A DNA stretch of 64,000 nucleotides, from positions 23,560,001 through 23,624,000 of the forward strand of contig OZ234494.1 in NCBI GenBank assembly GCA_965153455.1, in the 5' to 3' direction. The stretch's first letter is position 1; every line of letters starts with the position of its first letter. This document shows, in pieces, positions 13,700 to 25,700 of this stretch. This DNA comes from Sphagnum compactum. Taxonomy: Eukaryota > Bryophyta > Sphagnopsida > Sphagnales. The position numbers and the translations under genes are program-made. Under the pieces are notes generated by a model, which did no database searches, was not told the origin of the DNA, and was given only the letters and a program-made list of their open reading frames with translations.

Positions 13700-14600
13700 T
13701 TTTATTCTCGTAAATTTTTTCCTGTGAAGATTAATTACGATATTCATGACAAAAAAATTTCTAGCCATCATGGATGCCTTTGAGGAGTGGCATCATTTGC
13801 TTGAAGGAACTCAACATGATATCACTATTTAAATCATAAAAACTTGCTATATTTCATTACAATTCATGTTTTGAATCAATGCCAAGCTTGGTGGGGCATT
13901 ATCCTTATTTCGATTTTAGTTTGTCATCACATATTAGCATGGGTGTCAACAAAGGATACTTGATGCATTGTCCCATCACTCGTACTTCGCGCCTAAGGAA
14001 GGAAATGTCACTTACAAGCAATAATGTGATGTCATTCTCAAACCTAAACATCTTTGACTTCAGGCATTGTTGGTAATTCCTAATGACACAACTTTTTTTT
14101 GTCAAATTCGTGAAAATTTGAAAAAGAATGCTTTTGTTATTAGCATCCAAAGCCAATCAAAGAGTCATCATCAAGTCCAAGATTTTTCTAGTGATCATGT
14201 TAAGTTGGAGTTTTAAGATGGTGTATTTATCATCATGGTCTTTTGTATGTTCCTAATGGCCATGCACGACTTCAAGTTCTCCAAGCTAAGCATGATGCTT
14301 TGGCTATAGGCCATTTTAAATTCAACAAAACCATGAAGTTAGTGTCTCGAAATTATTGGTGGCCACAACTTTGGAAATATATGAAAGTGTTTGTGTTTGA
14401 TTAAAGAATCTTCGTCATCGCTTCATGGTCTCTTTCAACCATTACCAATCCTTACATTCTCGTGGTCTTCAATTTCCATGGATTTCATCATAGACCTTCC
14501 ACCTTCTAGTTCTTATGATGCCAACTTAATGGCGGTGGAACGTTTGACGAAAATGGCTCATTTCATTTCGTGTATTAAAACAATAACTTTTAGTTGACTC
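13700..14600 (+). pseudogene. Ty3/gypsy retrotransposon pol relic (RNase H to integrase)
   Basis: With frameshifts allowed, the plus strand reads as a gypsy-type RNase H (around DAFEEWHHLLEGTQ at 13770-13830), then the linker ending in a SYFAPKEG-type segment. The integrase zinc region (KHDALAIGHFKFNK, YWWPQLWKY) follows at 14280-14390. The start of the integrase core ([20 protein letters not shown], then DRLTKMAHF-like) lies at 14460-14570. The order fits RT-RH-INT. Stops and frameshifts are numerous, the reverse transcriptase is not visible upstream and no LTRs were found. It is a dead fragment. Confidence 0.85.
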
Positions 14601-14875
14601 TTAATTAAGTCTGAGTTAGCTTTTAATTAAGTTTCAGTTAACTCATAATTAACTCTTAGTTAGGAAGGTTCTCAAGAAGCTTCCTTATTTGATGCACACA
14701 TAAAAGTCTCCTTGGAAGCTTCCTTGGAATTCATCCATAATGTTCATCCATAATTCCTAGTTAAGTCCTAGTTAACTTTCAATTAAATCTTAGTTAATTT
14801 TCAGTTAATTCCAAATTAAGTCCTAGTTAAATCCGAGTTAAATATTAGTTAATTTTTTGTTAAGTTAGTTCATAA
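14590..14875. repeat. Short-period AT-rich repeat
   Basis: Degenerate repetition of a word close to TTAAGTCCTAGTTAA, about every 13-15 bp, starting where the gypsy pol relic ends. It looks like a diverged microsatellite or minisatellite. No function is evident. Confidence 0.6.
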
Positions 14876-15191
14876 TAGAGATTCGTTTCCACGTTTGTTT
14901 TGCACATATCGTCTTGTTTTTCATTCTTGTGTTCTTGTTTTTGAATCATGTAATCTTGTTTTGTTCCTTGTTTGAAAATTAGATTTAGACCTTTTAATTT
15001 AACCTTTGTTCTTTTTTTTGTGTCCTTGACAATGTATAGTGTTATCCTTTAGCATTTCATATTAAATTGAAAGGCATTGTACCTTAACATTAAGACTTAT
15101 GGTTGCTAGAAGACAACGTTTTTTTTATGTTTTCTTTCTTAAGCTTCCAAGAATTTTGTCTGTAACGCCATTTGATAAAAAAGGCTTAAAT
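14876..15191. other. Spacer, nothing recognised
   Basis: T-rich sequence between the short-period repeat and the left end of the foldback-like element. Nothing else is seen. Confidence 0.5.
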
Positions 15192-15221
15192 GACCTAGAA
15201 CCCATTAATGCACCATCCAAA

Positions 15222-15240
15222 AAATCCCGTTACGGGATTT
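15222..15240. repeat. Perfect 9-bp-arm palindrome near the left end of element 1
   Basis: AAATCCCGT is followed by its inverse ACGGGATTT with a single-base spacer. It is soon followed by a CCCCGGGG palindrome. They sit just inside the left end of the foldback-like element. Confidence 0.7.
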
Positions 15241-17459
15241 CATGGATGGGATGAAATTGTCCCCCGGGGATCAATTTACTTGGCTAATATATACATTTTT
15301 CTTCTATTCCTTTTTCTCCCATCTAGATTTTTTTTCCCTAGTTCAATTTTTCGTTTATGGGAATAATTTTTTTTCAATTTTTGGCCCACCCCTAACCCCA
15401 AGTTTTTTTTGGGAAGCTCCTACCTACCTCAACCCACCTACCACCCTTCTTCCTACCAACCCACCTACCTCCCTCATCCTGCTAACCCCTTCCCCACCCA
15501 CCTCCTTTTGCACTCATTTCAATAGTTAGAACTTTCAACCTAAAGAGAGCTTGAATAGCTTAGAGCTTCAGGAGTGTGAAATCTAAAGGACCTTCAAGGG
15601 CTAGGAGCTTCACAAGTGCCCCAACAAGAGGAGCTTCAATGTAGTGGTAACAGGACTGCGAAAACAAAAAGATTGTCAAAGTGGTGGCAAAAGTGGGAGC
15701 TTGAAGTTAAGCTCCCCTCTCCTCTTCCTTTTTTTATCTTATGCATTGTTATGAAAGATGACAATGATAACACCGTTGTCTTCTTTGCAATACAAAAAAA
15801 AATAAAAAACAGAAAACAATGACAATAAAAAGAAAATGACAACGAATAATTGCGATGTTCCACATCATAATCTTGTGAAATTGCAGGAGAAAACAAATGA
15901 TGACGAATGTTGCTTGTCATCGTTTTGCTATGGTCTTGCAAGAAAAAAAATAATGACGACTAGTGTTGCTCGTTGTCGTTTTACTATGATGTTTCAAAAG
16001 CAAATGAACAATGAAAAATAGTGCAGATGGTCATTGTCATTCTATTTTTACAAGAACGAAATAACAATGATGAATAGCTACTCGTCGTGGTTGTGATGTG
16101 GTCTTGCAAACATCAAACAATGATGATGAGCGAGCCATACCAAAACCTATAAGGAAAGTAATATCCTTTTTGGGGTAATCTACAAACACCATGGACTCAA
16201 CTATTTTGGTTCGGGCTATCGGAGGGGTATTGCTCATGCCCGTAACTACTCAATTCACATGCACTACCCCTTTTCGGGTATCCCATAAAACTTGAGGGCT
16301 CCATAACCTATATTTGGAATTTGAAAGGGTATTGCATAGCTTTAGCAAAATCTAGAAGGAAAACAATACCCGCATCATTTTGTGATATCGTAAACCATGA
16401 AACAAATTTATTTTTTAAAGATAGTTATTCCATGTTCATTATATCATGCCAAACATATTGATTCAAGTAAATGAGGGTATTGCAAAGTTTTTCACATTGA
16501 TTGTAGAATGCCACTTGAACAAAGTTATAGAGTTTAGATGTAATACCTACATCATCTTGGGATATTTGCATTCACCATGAAACTTGGAGGGGTATTACGT
16601 AGCCCTATCAAAACCCAAAAGGAATATAATATTTGCACCATATTGTGACAATATCCTAAACCATGATATAAATGAAGGTATTGTCAAGTTGGTCACATTG
16701 ATGGGAAAAGGTAATGAAATTATCACTAAAATGAAGGTTTTCTAGTTACACTTCAAAACTTTGTTGAAATAAAACTTCTACCATTAAATATTACTGACCT
16801 ACTATATAATTATTTTAAGCTAGAAATTATTTATTATATATCAAACAAGTCTAAAATAAATTTTCAATCATACATAGGATGAATATATGGGAGAGACCAT
16901 TTTTATTATTATGTGAACCATTAAAAAAAGTAGAAAATCATGTGCTTTAATTTATTTTTTAAAACTTGCATTAAATTCTTATTAAATCAAAAATTTATGT
17001 TTTTATTTTTTGAAATGAGTTTACAACTTTAAGAGGGAAAAACATAAATATGTACATCATTGAAAAAATGTTAAACATGGATTTTTAATTTGTTGATTTT
17101 GACAAATTTTGAATTCTAACATTAAGTAGTAATTTTTACATTAAACCCTAAACCCTTGTACCATCAATGTGACCAATTTTGCATTACGTTCATTTTTACA
17201 TATGTTAAACCATATTGTAAGGTGAATAATGTTTTTTGAAAATGTGAATTTCATGATATATTGGCAGGGAATCAAGTATTTAAAAAATATTTTTATGTTT
17301 CATGATGAATACAAATATCTCATGATGATGCAAGTATTGCATTTAAACTCCATAACTTTGTTCAAATGACCTTCTACCATCAATGTGAAGAACTTTGCAA
17401 TACTTTTATTTACTTGAATAAATATGTAGGGCATGATATATTGAGCATGGAATATATTT

Positions 17460-18330
17460 CTAGGTTTTGGTATGGCTATGCAATATCCTTGCAAGTTTCA
17501 AAAAATATGTAATAGAGCCCAAAGGATTTATAAGATAACATCAAAAGGGTAATGCATGTGCATTGAATATTTGTATGCATGAGTAATACCCCTCTGATAG
17601 TTTTGACCAAAATAATTTAGCTCATGTTGGTAGGGCTATGCATTACCCCTCCAAGTTTGAAAATATATGGTATGGAGCCCAATGTATTTCTAGGATAACC
17701 TATGAAAGGTATTGCAATTGTATTGTGTAATTTTGAGCATGAGCAATACCCCTCCAATAGTGTAGACCCATGGTATTTAATTATTGAATACCCTAATGTA
17801 GGTATTGGTTTCATTGTAGGTTTTGGTATGATTATGTAATACCTTTACAAGTTTCAAAAGATATGTATTTATAGGATACCCTACAAAGGGTAATGCATGT
17901 GCATTGAGTATTCCTTGCCATAAGTAACACCCATTTGATAGTCTAGACCAAAATAATTTAGCCCATGGTGTTTACAATGTAATATAATGAAGGTATTTCA
18001 TTCTTTTTAGGTTTTGGTAGCGCTATACAATATTCCTCCAAGTTTTAAGATATATGTTATAGAGCCCAATGTATTCTTGGGATACCTTGCGTAAGGTATT
18101 GTAAATGTTTTGAGTAGTTTTGGGCATGAGCAAAACCCTTTCAAAAGCGTAAACCCTTGGTGTTTAATTACAAAATACCTTAATGAGGATATTGGTTTCC
18201 TTGTAGGTTTTGGTAAGGTTACACAATACCATTCCACATGTCAAAAGATATGATATGGAACCCAAACTATTTTAGGGATACCTAGAATGGAATATTGCAC
18301 GTTCATTGAATATTTTGTTTTATGAACCTA
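17460..18330 (+). repeat. Tandem subrepeats of about 170-195 bp, about five diverged copies
   Basis: A block beginning near AGGTTTTGGTATGG, then a CAAGTTTCAAAA segment and a GAGCCCAATG segment, recurs near 17463, 17630, 17818, 18009 and 18205. Copies differ by many substitutions. An inverted relative lies at 16140-16350. This is the inner part of the right arm of element 1. Confidence 0.7.
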
Positions 18331-18527
18331 AGTACAACATGCATTAAATGTGTCTAAATTGAATTGGAGCTTTATATCATTTTGATTATCCACATGGTTT
18401 GCAATACCTTCATGGAGAACACTCTCTGAACAGAACTTGCAATACCCTTATATAGGGGGGTGTCAAATACTTTAATCTTCCTTTTATTTATTTGTTTGAG
18501 TGAACAAGACCAAGTTCCATGCAATAT

Positions 18528-18871
18528 CTCAATTTTTTTGGGGAACTTTATTTTCTCCCCGCCCCCCACTCGGTTTCTTTTTTTCTTTTTCTTTTTATTA
18601 TTTTTTTAATATACATTTTTAATTTTTTGCCTTTTGAAACTTTTCCCACCCACCCACTACCCCCCACCCAACTATTCACCTATAAAGGGAAGAGTTTACC
18701 TTTAATTTAAATATATAGGTGAATAGTTGGGTGGGGGGTAGTGGGTGGGTGGAAAAAGTTTCAAAAGGCAAAAAATTAAAAATGTATATTAAAAAAATAA
18801 TAAAAAGAAAAAGAAAAAAAGAAACCGAGTGGGGGGGCGGGGAGAAAATAAAGTTCCCCAAAAAAATTGAG
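18528..18871. repeat. Long near-perfect hairpin, arms of about 157 bp
   Basis: Bases 18528-18684 are followed, after a 29-bp spacer (18685-18713), by their almost exact reverse complement at 18714-18871. The arms contain poly-T/C blocks and a CCCACCCACCCACTACC segment on the left, mirrored on the right. Only isolated mismatches are visible. An RNA read through here would fold into a long double-stranded stem. It lies at the right end of the foldback-like element. Confidence 0.95.
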
Positions 18872-18985
18872 ATCAGGGCTGAGAAAGGGTAAAGAAATAA
18901 AGTTAACCTTGGATGGCACAGGGATAGAAAATCATACCAGTGCACTCATCCGTCCACGTTGGTGCACTGGTGGGTGCTGGTTCAC

Positions 18986-19654
18986 TGTGGCCGGCAGAAA
19001 GAACTTGTCCATTTGTGATTCAAGCTGTAGAGGGATGGATTTCATTTGGCCTGCCCAGGCTAGTAGGTTAGGCTACGTGAAGCTAGTAGGACTGACAAGC
19101 AGGTTGGTTGCTATATTATCAGGTGATAACATCTACATAGGCCAGTACCATAGAGGCGGCGCAGCCCATAGAATTAGGAGGTTGCCATCGATGGAGGGTC
19201 TTCTATGAAGTGATGGACAATTTCCCAAACTAAGTGAACGGGGTGCACATTTTGTGTACAGTGGCCTAAAGGTCGAGTCGTACAAGCCCATTTTTTTGAA
19301 GGTGAGCTGACAAAAGTGCAGTACTTCGTAAATGACCTTCATAAAAGGACCTTGCTGGAGGGCAGTGTACTATGGTCACAGGCGTAATGACTCTCTCACC
19401 CTTATTTTAACATTACATGTCATAAAAACTGTTGTGCAGTAGCCATTTCAATTCTCTGGGTGGAGGTACTTGAATGAACTCCAAAGTACAGTGGAAGTAC
19501 TTGAGTCCAAACCCTCTTCCTCAGTCTTGAGTGAACCAGCTCCCACGTTGGTACCATTGTAAATAAAAAAACTCAAAATCTACTTAAATTATTCCTGAAT
19601 ATTACAAATATCCCATTCTTACACTAAATCAGGCAGTGTGTTTTTTTTTTCAAC
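18986..19654. other. Intergenic with an extra copy of the element terminal motif
   Basis: No gene recognised. A GTGAACCAGC motif with a following CCCACGTTGGTACCA occurs at 19531-19556 and again, diverged, at 20008-20031. It is related to the ends of the foldback-like elements, so fragments of that family may be scattered here. Confidence 0.4.
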
Positions 19655-19870
19655 TTCGTGATGTTGCTCAGTTAGTGATAGTCCATACATAAATTTTGCC
19701 AAATTTAGCAAAAATATGAAAGCATAAAATCTTAAGCATCCTTTCATGTTGTAAGTAGCTGTGAAATTTTATGGCGAATTGTCTTCAACGAAAATAAAGA
19801 ACTTCTGAACGAATATTCATTTAAAAAAATATTTTTTGCAAAATGACGAAAATTCCTCAAGAAAAAATCA
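19655..19870 (+). repeat. Dispersed repeat, diverged copy of 12110-12360
   Basis: Shares the ordered words listed for 12110-12360, in the same orientation. Both copies end in a poly-A/T block with a CAAAATG motif. Element type unknown. Confidence 0.6.
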
Positions 19871-19875
19871 CTGCA

Positions 19876-20112
19876 ATCATGGTCTCTGAGTTCAAATCAA
19901 ACATATTCTGGGCTTCACGCTGAAACTTCAGGACAGAGAGAATCTACAAGGAAAAGCAGCCCATATTGGGCTTGTCTGACATTTATGGGTGAATATGACC
20001 ACTGGCAGGAACCAGCACCCACATGGGTACCTTCACCTTCTCATCAAGGCCTCATTGGGACCACATTAATTAAGCGCACAAAATGTTAGATTTGAACTCA
20101 GAGACCCTGATT
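19876..20112. mobile_element. Small inverted-repeat element (MITE-like), about 237 bp
   Basis: GGTCTCTGAGTTCAAATC at 19881-19898 is mirrored exactly at 20089-20106. The similarity extends to roughly 38 bp with a few mismatches on both sides. There is no coding sequence and no certain target duplication, so the superfamily is not assigned. Confidence 0.6.
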
Positions 20113-20269
20113 TAGTCTAAGCATGGGACATTTCTAATTTTTAGAAACGATGTAAAGGAATTTTCAGATTTTTACCATGGTTGCAGAGTGGGCCTGGTTC
20201 ACCCAAGGCCTGCCTTAAGAAGGGTGATCAAGAATTGATTGTGAAATAATCACTAAGACGATCCAAACA

Positions 20270-20720
20270 CTAAAGAACAAAAAAAGCTGAGCAGGCGTTT
20301 ATGGAGACTCTAGTACTTAATTGACCTCCAGGCAGGAGTATTATGTGCTTTCCTTATTATGATGTTGCCAGTAGTGGGTGGGAAACTGCCAGCGTGGTAA
20401 TGAGTGTGCAGCACCACCGGTTATTCAAAGGACAAATTATGGGCCCCAAATTATCACAAAATCGGTAACAGAGAAAATATACAGAACAGCCCAAGGGAGT
20501 GCCGTCACCCGGTGAAACCAAGAATCGATTGTGAATTGCTTTGACAGTAAAAGAAATCAAAATTCATGGAACGGTAGCTGACACAAAAACTGGTCAGCTT
20601 CAATTCTCCATGCATACACCCAATTATCAATTATGAATGCATTTTTACACATTTCAACAAATTTGTTTAGTATTTTGATCTATTGTGCATTTTTTAAGTA
20701 ACTATTTATCCATTGGAAGA
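20270..20720 (+). repeat. Dispersed repeat, related to 22120-22770
   Basis: Shares ordered words with 22120-22770, such as GAGAAAATATACA, ACCAAGAAT, CACAAAAACTGGT-like and TTTCAACAAATTTG. The second copy carries an extra local duplication. No coding region. Diverged, hence old. Confidence 0.6.
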
Positions 20721-21784
20721 AGATTGATGTGTTACATTTCCCCATTGTGAAGTCTACACCCATAAATGGTTTGTTAACAAAGAGAGATTTCCAAGTATGG
20801 AGCTGTAAATGTAACTCCTCAATTTTTTTATTGTCCCAAGCTAGTGGATGCTCAAGTGTAGATTTTGGGTGCACCCATCCAATTGATGGGTTGTTTTGAA
20901 GTCTACCCATCTATTTGTTGGGTTTCTTCTCAAAACATGAATATTGGGTAACTGATTTAATTTTGCCTCTATATCATTTTATTTTTTGGGGTTGTCACTT
21001 GCCTTTTTGTATCACAAGGTTTCATATCACTATGATATGTAAAAAAATTTCATATGATTAATTTTTTTAATGAAATTTGTTTGATTAACATACAAATAAT
21101 TAGCTTCAATTCTTTTAAGTCTTATTAAAATGAAATTACTAAAAAATTAATTTGAAATATTATGCAAGAATTGATTAAAATAAAAACACGTCAATTTTTA
21201 AATAAATTGAAATTTTAATATAAAATTATATTTGAGATATAAATGTTTTTAATTAATTCATATTATTTTAAAAACTTCAATAAGGCTTTGATGAAGATTT
21301 AATAACAAAAAATCATAATGAAATTACTTTCTAATTGATTAATTTGTTTGTATTGTTATTGCCTTGATGTTATAAAAATTTATTTTTGCCTTAAGATAGT
21401 AAACATGCATATATGATTTTAGCTTTTACCACGCATGTATGGGGCAAACACAACTAGTTTGAATAGGACTTGCACCAGTCTTTCAGGCTTTGCAAGTTTT
21501 ATTCTATTTATTCTATTTGATTACAGTCATGAAGGTCACGGAGATGTCACAAACAGTTTCTTTTTCTTTTCTTTCTCTTTTCAATTCTCTGGTTTCAAAA
21601 TTCTAGCAAAATTAACTGAATTTACATTAAAACATTTTAAATCCAAATCTTTTCATTGCGATGTGATAACATTTTGTTTCAAAAAAATTGCTGGCCAGAG
21701 CAAGGGTTTTTTGTTTCAATTGTGTGATTGTGAGGTAAGTGGACTAGCGATCATCCTCAGGAGGACTTAGCCAAATTTTGGGTA
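20721..21784. other. AT-rich intergenic sequence
   Basis: Nothing recognised. Open frames such as the one at 21435-21770 lack any recognisable domain and look random. Confidence 0.5.
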
Positions 21785-22437
21785 CAGATCGGAGAGAAAA
21801 GTAGAAAAAATCCACTAATATTGTCCACGTGCAAGAACCTATCGTATAAATATGACAATATGAAAAAAAACGTTCTTTGAAATACCCCAACTTTGGGGGA
21901 GCTCTTCAAGGACATGTCCTAGTCCCCCCTTTTTGTTGTCGCAGGCCCTGTGTAATGAACAAGCCATTCTTGAGCTAAGGTTGGATATGCTTGAATGAAC
22001 TGCAAAGCACAGGAGTGATGAGTTGGTTGATGGTGAATAATGGGTAAGATTGTCTGACCTCTGGAACCCAGACTACTTTTTCCATGTTAAAAGACTCAAC
22101 AAAGCCTTGTACTATGCAGCCAAAAAAGTTGAGCAGGATGTGTATGGAGACTTTAGGATGTCACCTCCATGCATGGCAATCAAGTGTTTTCTTTATTATG
22201 GTTTTTGCGAGTTGTGGGCTGGAAACTGCCAGCTTTTTTTCTAACAAACATATGCATAATAACAGATCGGAGAGAAAAGTAGAAAAAATCCACTAATATC
22301 GTCCACATGCAAGAACCTATGGTATAAATACGACAATATGAAAAAAAAAGTTCCTTGAAATACCCCAACTTTGGGGGAACTTATCGAGGACATGTAAGCA
22401 GTCCTCCCTTTTTGTTGTGGCAGGCCCCCTATAATGC
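21785..22437 (+). repeat. Local direct duplication (21785-21958 and 22263-22437)
   Basis: Two copies of about 174 bp, 478 bp apart, begin ACAGATCGGAGAGAAAAGTAG and include TACCCCAACTTTGGGGGA. They differ by a few substitutions. A second, shorter duplication (GCGAGTTGTGGGCT near 22206 and 22443) overlaps. Non-coding. Confidence 0.85.
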
Positions 22438-22770
22438 ATTTTGCGAGTTGTGGGCTTTTTTTCTAACAAACATATGGATAATAACACTTGCTAATTCAAA
22501 GGACAAGTTCTTACAAAATGACAGAGAAAATATACAAAACAACTCAAGGGACTGCCTTCACAAGGCTTGAGAACGTTAGTATGAATTGGTGACCAAGAAT
22601 TGATTCAGAATCACTGTGGCGGTAACCGAAATCAAGGTTAGGGAACTTTGTCTCTGACACCAAAAACTGGTCCATCTCATCATCCCTACAAATTTCCAAC
22701 TATGATTGTAACATTTAACATTTCAACAAATTTGTCTAGTATTTGGACCTATTGTCCATTGAAAAACTAA

Positions 22771-25700
22771 CTATCATCTAATGCAGGAAGATTAATGCTT
22801 TATGGAAAACAGCATTGTGAAGTCTAAACCAATGTTGGCTGGTTATTGGTTTCTTTTAATAATCACTTGGCAGGTTATTTTTTTTGTAATTGTTTTGGCA
22901 TCATACAACTTATCAATATCAATGTAAATTTTTTTTGTTGTCATGTAGGTTATCACAAAAATTTGGATAGTAACCATTGGTTATGCATAAGGGTAGGTTA
23001 TCAAATAATCAATTGATAATCACCTATTATCTTGGTCGGTTTTTTAGCCAGTTATAAGTTTTATTAAAAATTAAAATTAATTTTTTTTCTTTTCTTTTAA
23101 ATTTTGTATTTGTGTTTAATGACTGATAACCTACTTGGATAATAATTAGGTTATCATATTTTTTGAAAATTCAACACCATGCAATTATCAATTTAGTTGG
23201 TTATCAATATTGAATTACTAACCATGTTCACCGGTCCAAACTCTAAACATCTAAACCAGTGTTGGGCATGTATGTTGATTTTAAATATCAGCAAGGTAAA
23301 AGGTAAATTTTCAAAATATATCTTAGTCAACTAAAGGTATATAGGTTTTGAACAAACCCAACACGGGGTAAACCTTTCAAAATTTTCAATAATTTTCACA
23401 AATTAACTTAACACTATAAACATGTTACACATTTTCAGCAAATACAATATGAAAAAAGCACATGTGATGTATTGTGTGAGAATGGACCTTAAACTCCAAA
23501 CATATTTTAAACTCATCATGTTTTCTTTTGGTTGCTTACCACATTCAAACAGGTATACCATCTTTTTTTCTTGCCTCATCTAAAATTAGAGATGGTGGAT
23601 CAAAAGGCATGATGTAGCTTAACTTTCTTGATGTGCTATGACTATAGCAATGGCTAGTGGTCTCAAGTCTTGGTTGCACAATTCTTGACCCCCTTCCCCC
23701 CCTTTCTTGAAGCGTTAATTTGCTTGCTATGCCTTTTTCTACTAATCATGCATCCACTGGCTAAAAAGATATTTAAATCTTAGTTCAATAGTTTGATGGT
23801 GACATTTAAACTCCATAGTTGAAACAAGCCAATCATTATGATAAAAGGATGAGGAGGAGGAGGAAATCTAATACTTGGTTGTTCAACTTGATTTCATTTG
23901 TTAAAAAATAAATTAAATTTCTTCTCTTTCATTATGATTTGGATAAGAGATTGTGTTAAAAGTCATTCAAGGTCACAACCAAGCAATGTCAAGGTTATTT
24001 TTCCAGCTGAAAGGGTGAGGGTGTGAAGTTGTTCAGGACAGGCTAAGGTTGGAGCTTTCATTTTTCTCTAGAAGTATTTCTGCACGAATTCACTGTGAGT
24101 GATTATGCGTTCAACTCTATGTTGAAGAAACTAAGAACTTTGAAGTTCATCTTGACACTTCTTTTCATGCAAAAAATATTTTAATTTGAACCTATAAAAT
24201 TCTAGCTTACCTTATTTGAAATAGAATGGGTATATTGTCATTTACCCTAAATAATGTGGCAATGATGCATGTGGGTCTTTATTTGACCCGTTATGGTGTA
24301 GGAATGTGGGCTTCAATATGCCTTGTGTTGAATCGACAACATTTCCAATTGAGCCTTGTGTGGATGGAAAAAATATTGTGCCAGGTTTAAACCCAAGTTA
24401 ATTTTGTGTTGATTTGGAATGTGTTCCTTCCTAGATGTCATGCACCTTTATTTTATTGCAAATGTAAATATTGTAGTCGTGATATGTTGAGATGTTTGAG
24501 TGTGTTACATACAAAAGCAGACCATTGCAAGGCGGCAACTAGTGCTATCTTCAAGCCTACAACCATGGCGGCAAGTGGTTGTGACAATTTTCTTAAGATG
24601 AAGCCCACAAAACGGAAAACTTTGCATGTGTTGTCATCTTCTGCAAGATCATATGAAGTTTTAATAGTAGACATTATGGAGTAGTTGAGGGATAGTTGTG
24701 ATTGAGAAGAATTATTTATTTTGGGTTGCATCTTATCCTTAGCTCAAGAGATTTTTGTCAAATTTTGCTCCTTTGCATGTACAAACCTTTAATGGTTAAT
24801 ATGCATGTGTGACATGTTTTGTTTTAGTGAAGAGGGTGGTCTGATACAATTAATGTTTGAAAGTCTCCACCTTTTTAAGAACTACATGAGTGATTATATA
24901 AACAATTTGTGTGATTCCATTGTGATTTTTAGGTTGTGTGGTTTCTATTGTGATTCCTAGGTTCTTGCATCTCATTCATTGTCCTTTTCTGGTCTATGGA
25001 GTACATCAAAGGTTGAAGGAAATAAGATTAATTTGACTTGTTCTGGTAGAACAATGCCCTGTTTGTGGGTTTTCATGGATTCTAGTCAATTGGGGTCCCT
25101 TTTGTTTTAGGCAATATGAATAGTGTGGACAAATGTAGAATTTTGAAAAGGCTTCTCAATGAAATGCAACCAGTGAGTGGAATCCCACCCCCCACCCCGC
25201 AAAGGGGAAGTGCTCAAAATGGAGCAAAATTCTGTGGCAAAACTCAGCTAACAAAGGCATAACATGAATTTATCCTCTATCATGACATCCAATGGATTTT
25301 TTCAATGTTTTGATGTTGTGCCATTGGCTAGCATCCCAAGAGGGATTTGGCATTAAATTGTAACATGCTTATGAAACATGTCTAAACATTGTAAAAATAA
25401 ATTAAGAAAATGATACCAAACTAAAATGAAAGTCCAAATGTTGTGAAAAAAAATTCCCCTTTTACTTTTTTCATTTTGACTAAATTTTGCAAAAGAAAAA
25501 AATTGATGACAACATTTATCTACTAACGAAGGTACTTTGTTTGTTTTGTTTGTCACATTTAACATCCTCCAAACCATATTGCCCCCACTGTGCTCTTGGT
25601 ATTGTTGGAATGCTCAATGAGTATGGGTGCATTGAGGTGGTTTGGTAGTGTTTAGACCTACAACACAAGAGTTATTGAATATTGAACAATTTTGTCCAAG

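Larger units (their letters stand above)
15192..18985. mobile_element. Foldback-like element 1 (about 3.8 kb)
   Basis: The right end (18959-18985) is the inverse of the left end of element 2 (29533-29559); both carry GTGAACCAGCA followed by TGCACCA on one strand. The left end (15192-15215) keeps the CCATTAATGCACCA part. Inside, a pyrimidine-rich CCTACC segment (15415-15500) faces a purine-rich GGTGGG segment (18714-18755). A roughly 180-bp subrepeat is present inverted on the left (16140-16350) and in tandem on the right (17460-18330). The middle shares about 180 bp with element 2 (17130-17310 versus 32060-32250). No transposase gene was found, so it would be non-autonomous. Boundaries are approximate and no target-site duplication was identified. 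Confidence 0.5.

Noticed and set aside
18867-19208. 113-codon plus-strand open frame
   Set aside because: It starts in the hairpin arm and crosses the terminus of the foldback-like element; no domain is visible.
19655-19900. tRNA-derived SINE, from an A-box-like GTTGCTCAGTTAG and a B-box-like GAGTTCAAATC
   Set aside because: The two boxes are about 220 bp apart, far too distant for a polymerase III internal promoter.
24406-24684. BED-type zinc finger of a transposase
   Set aside because: Cys and His residues are present but their spacing does not match a BED finger, and no transposase follows.
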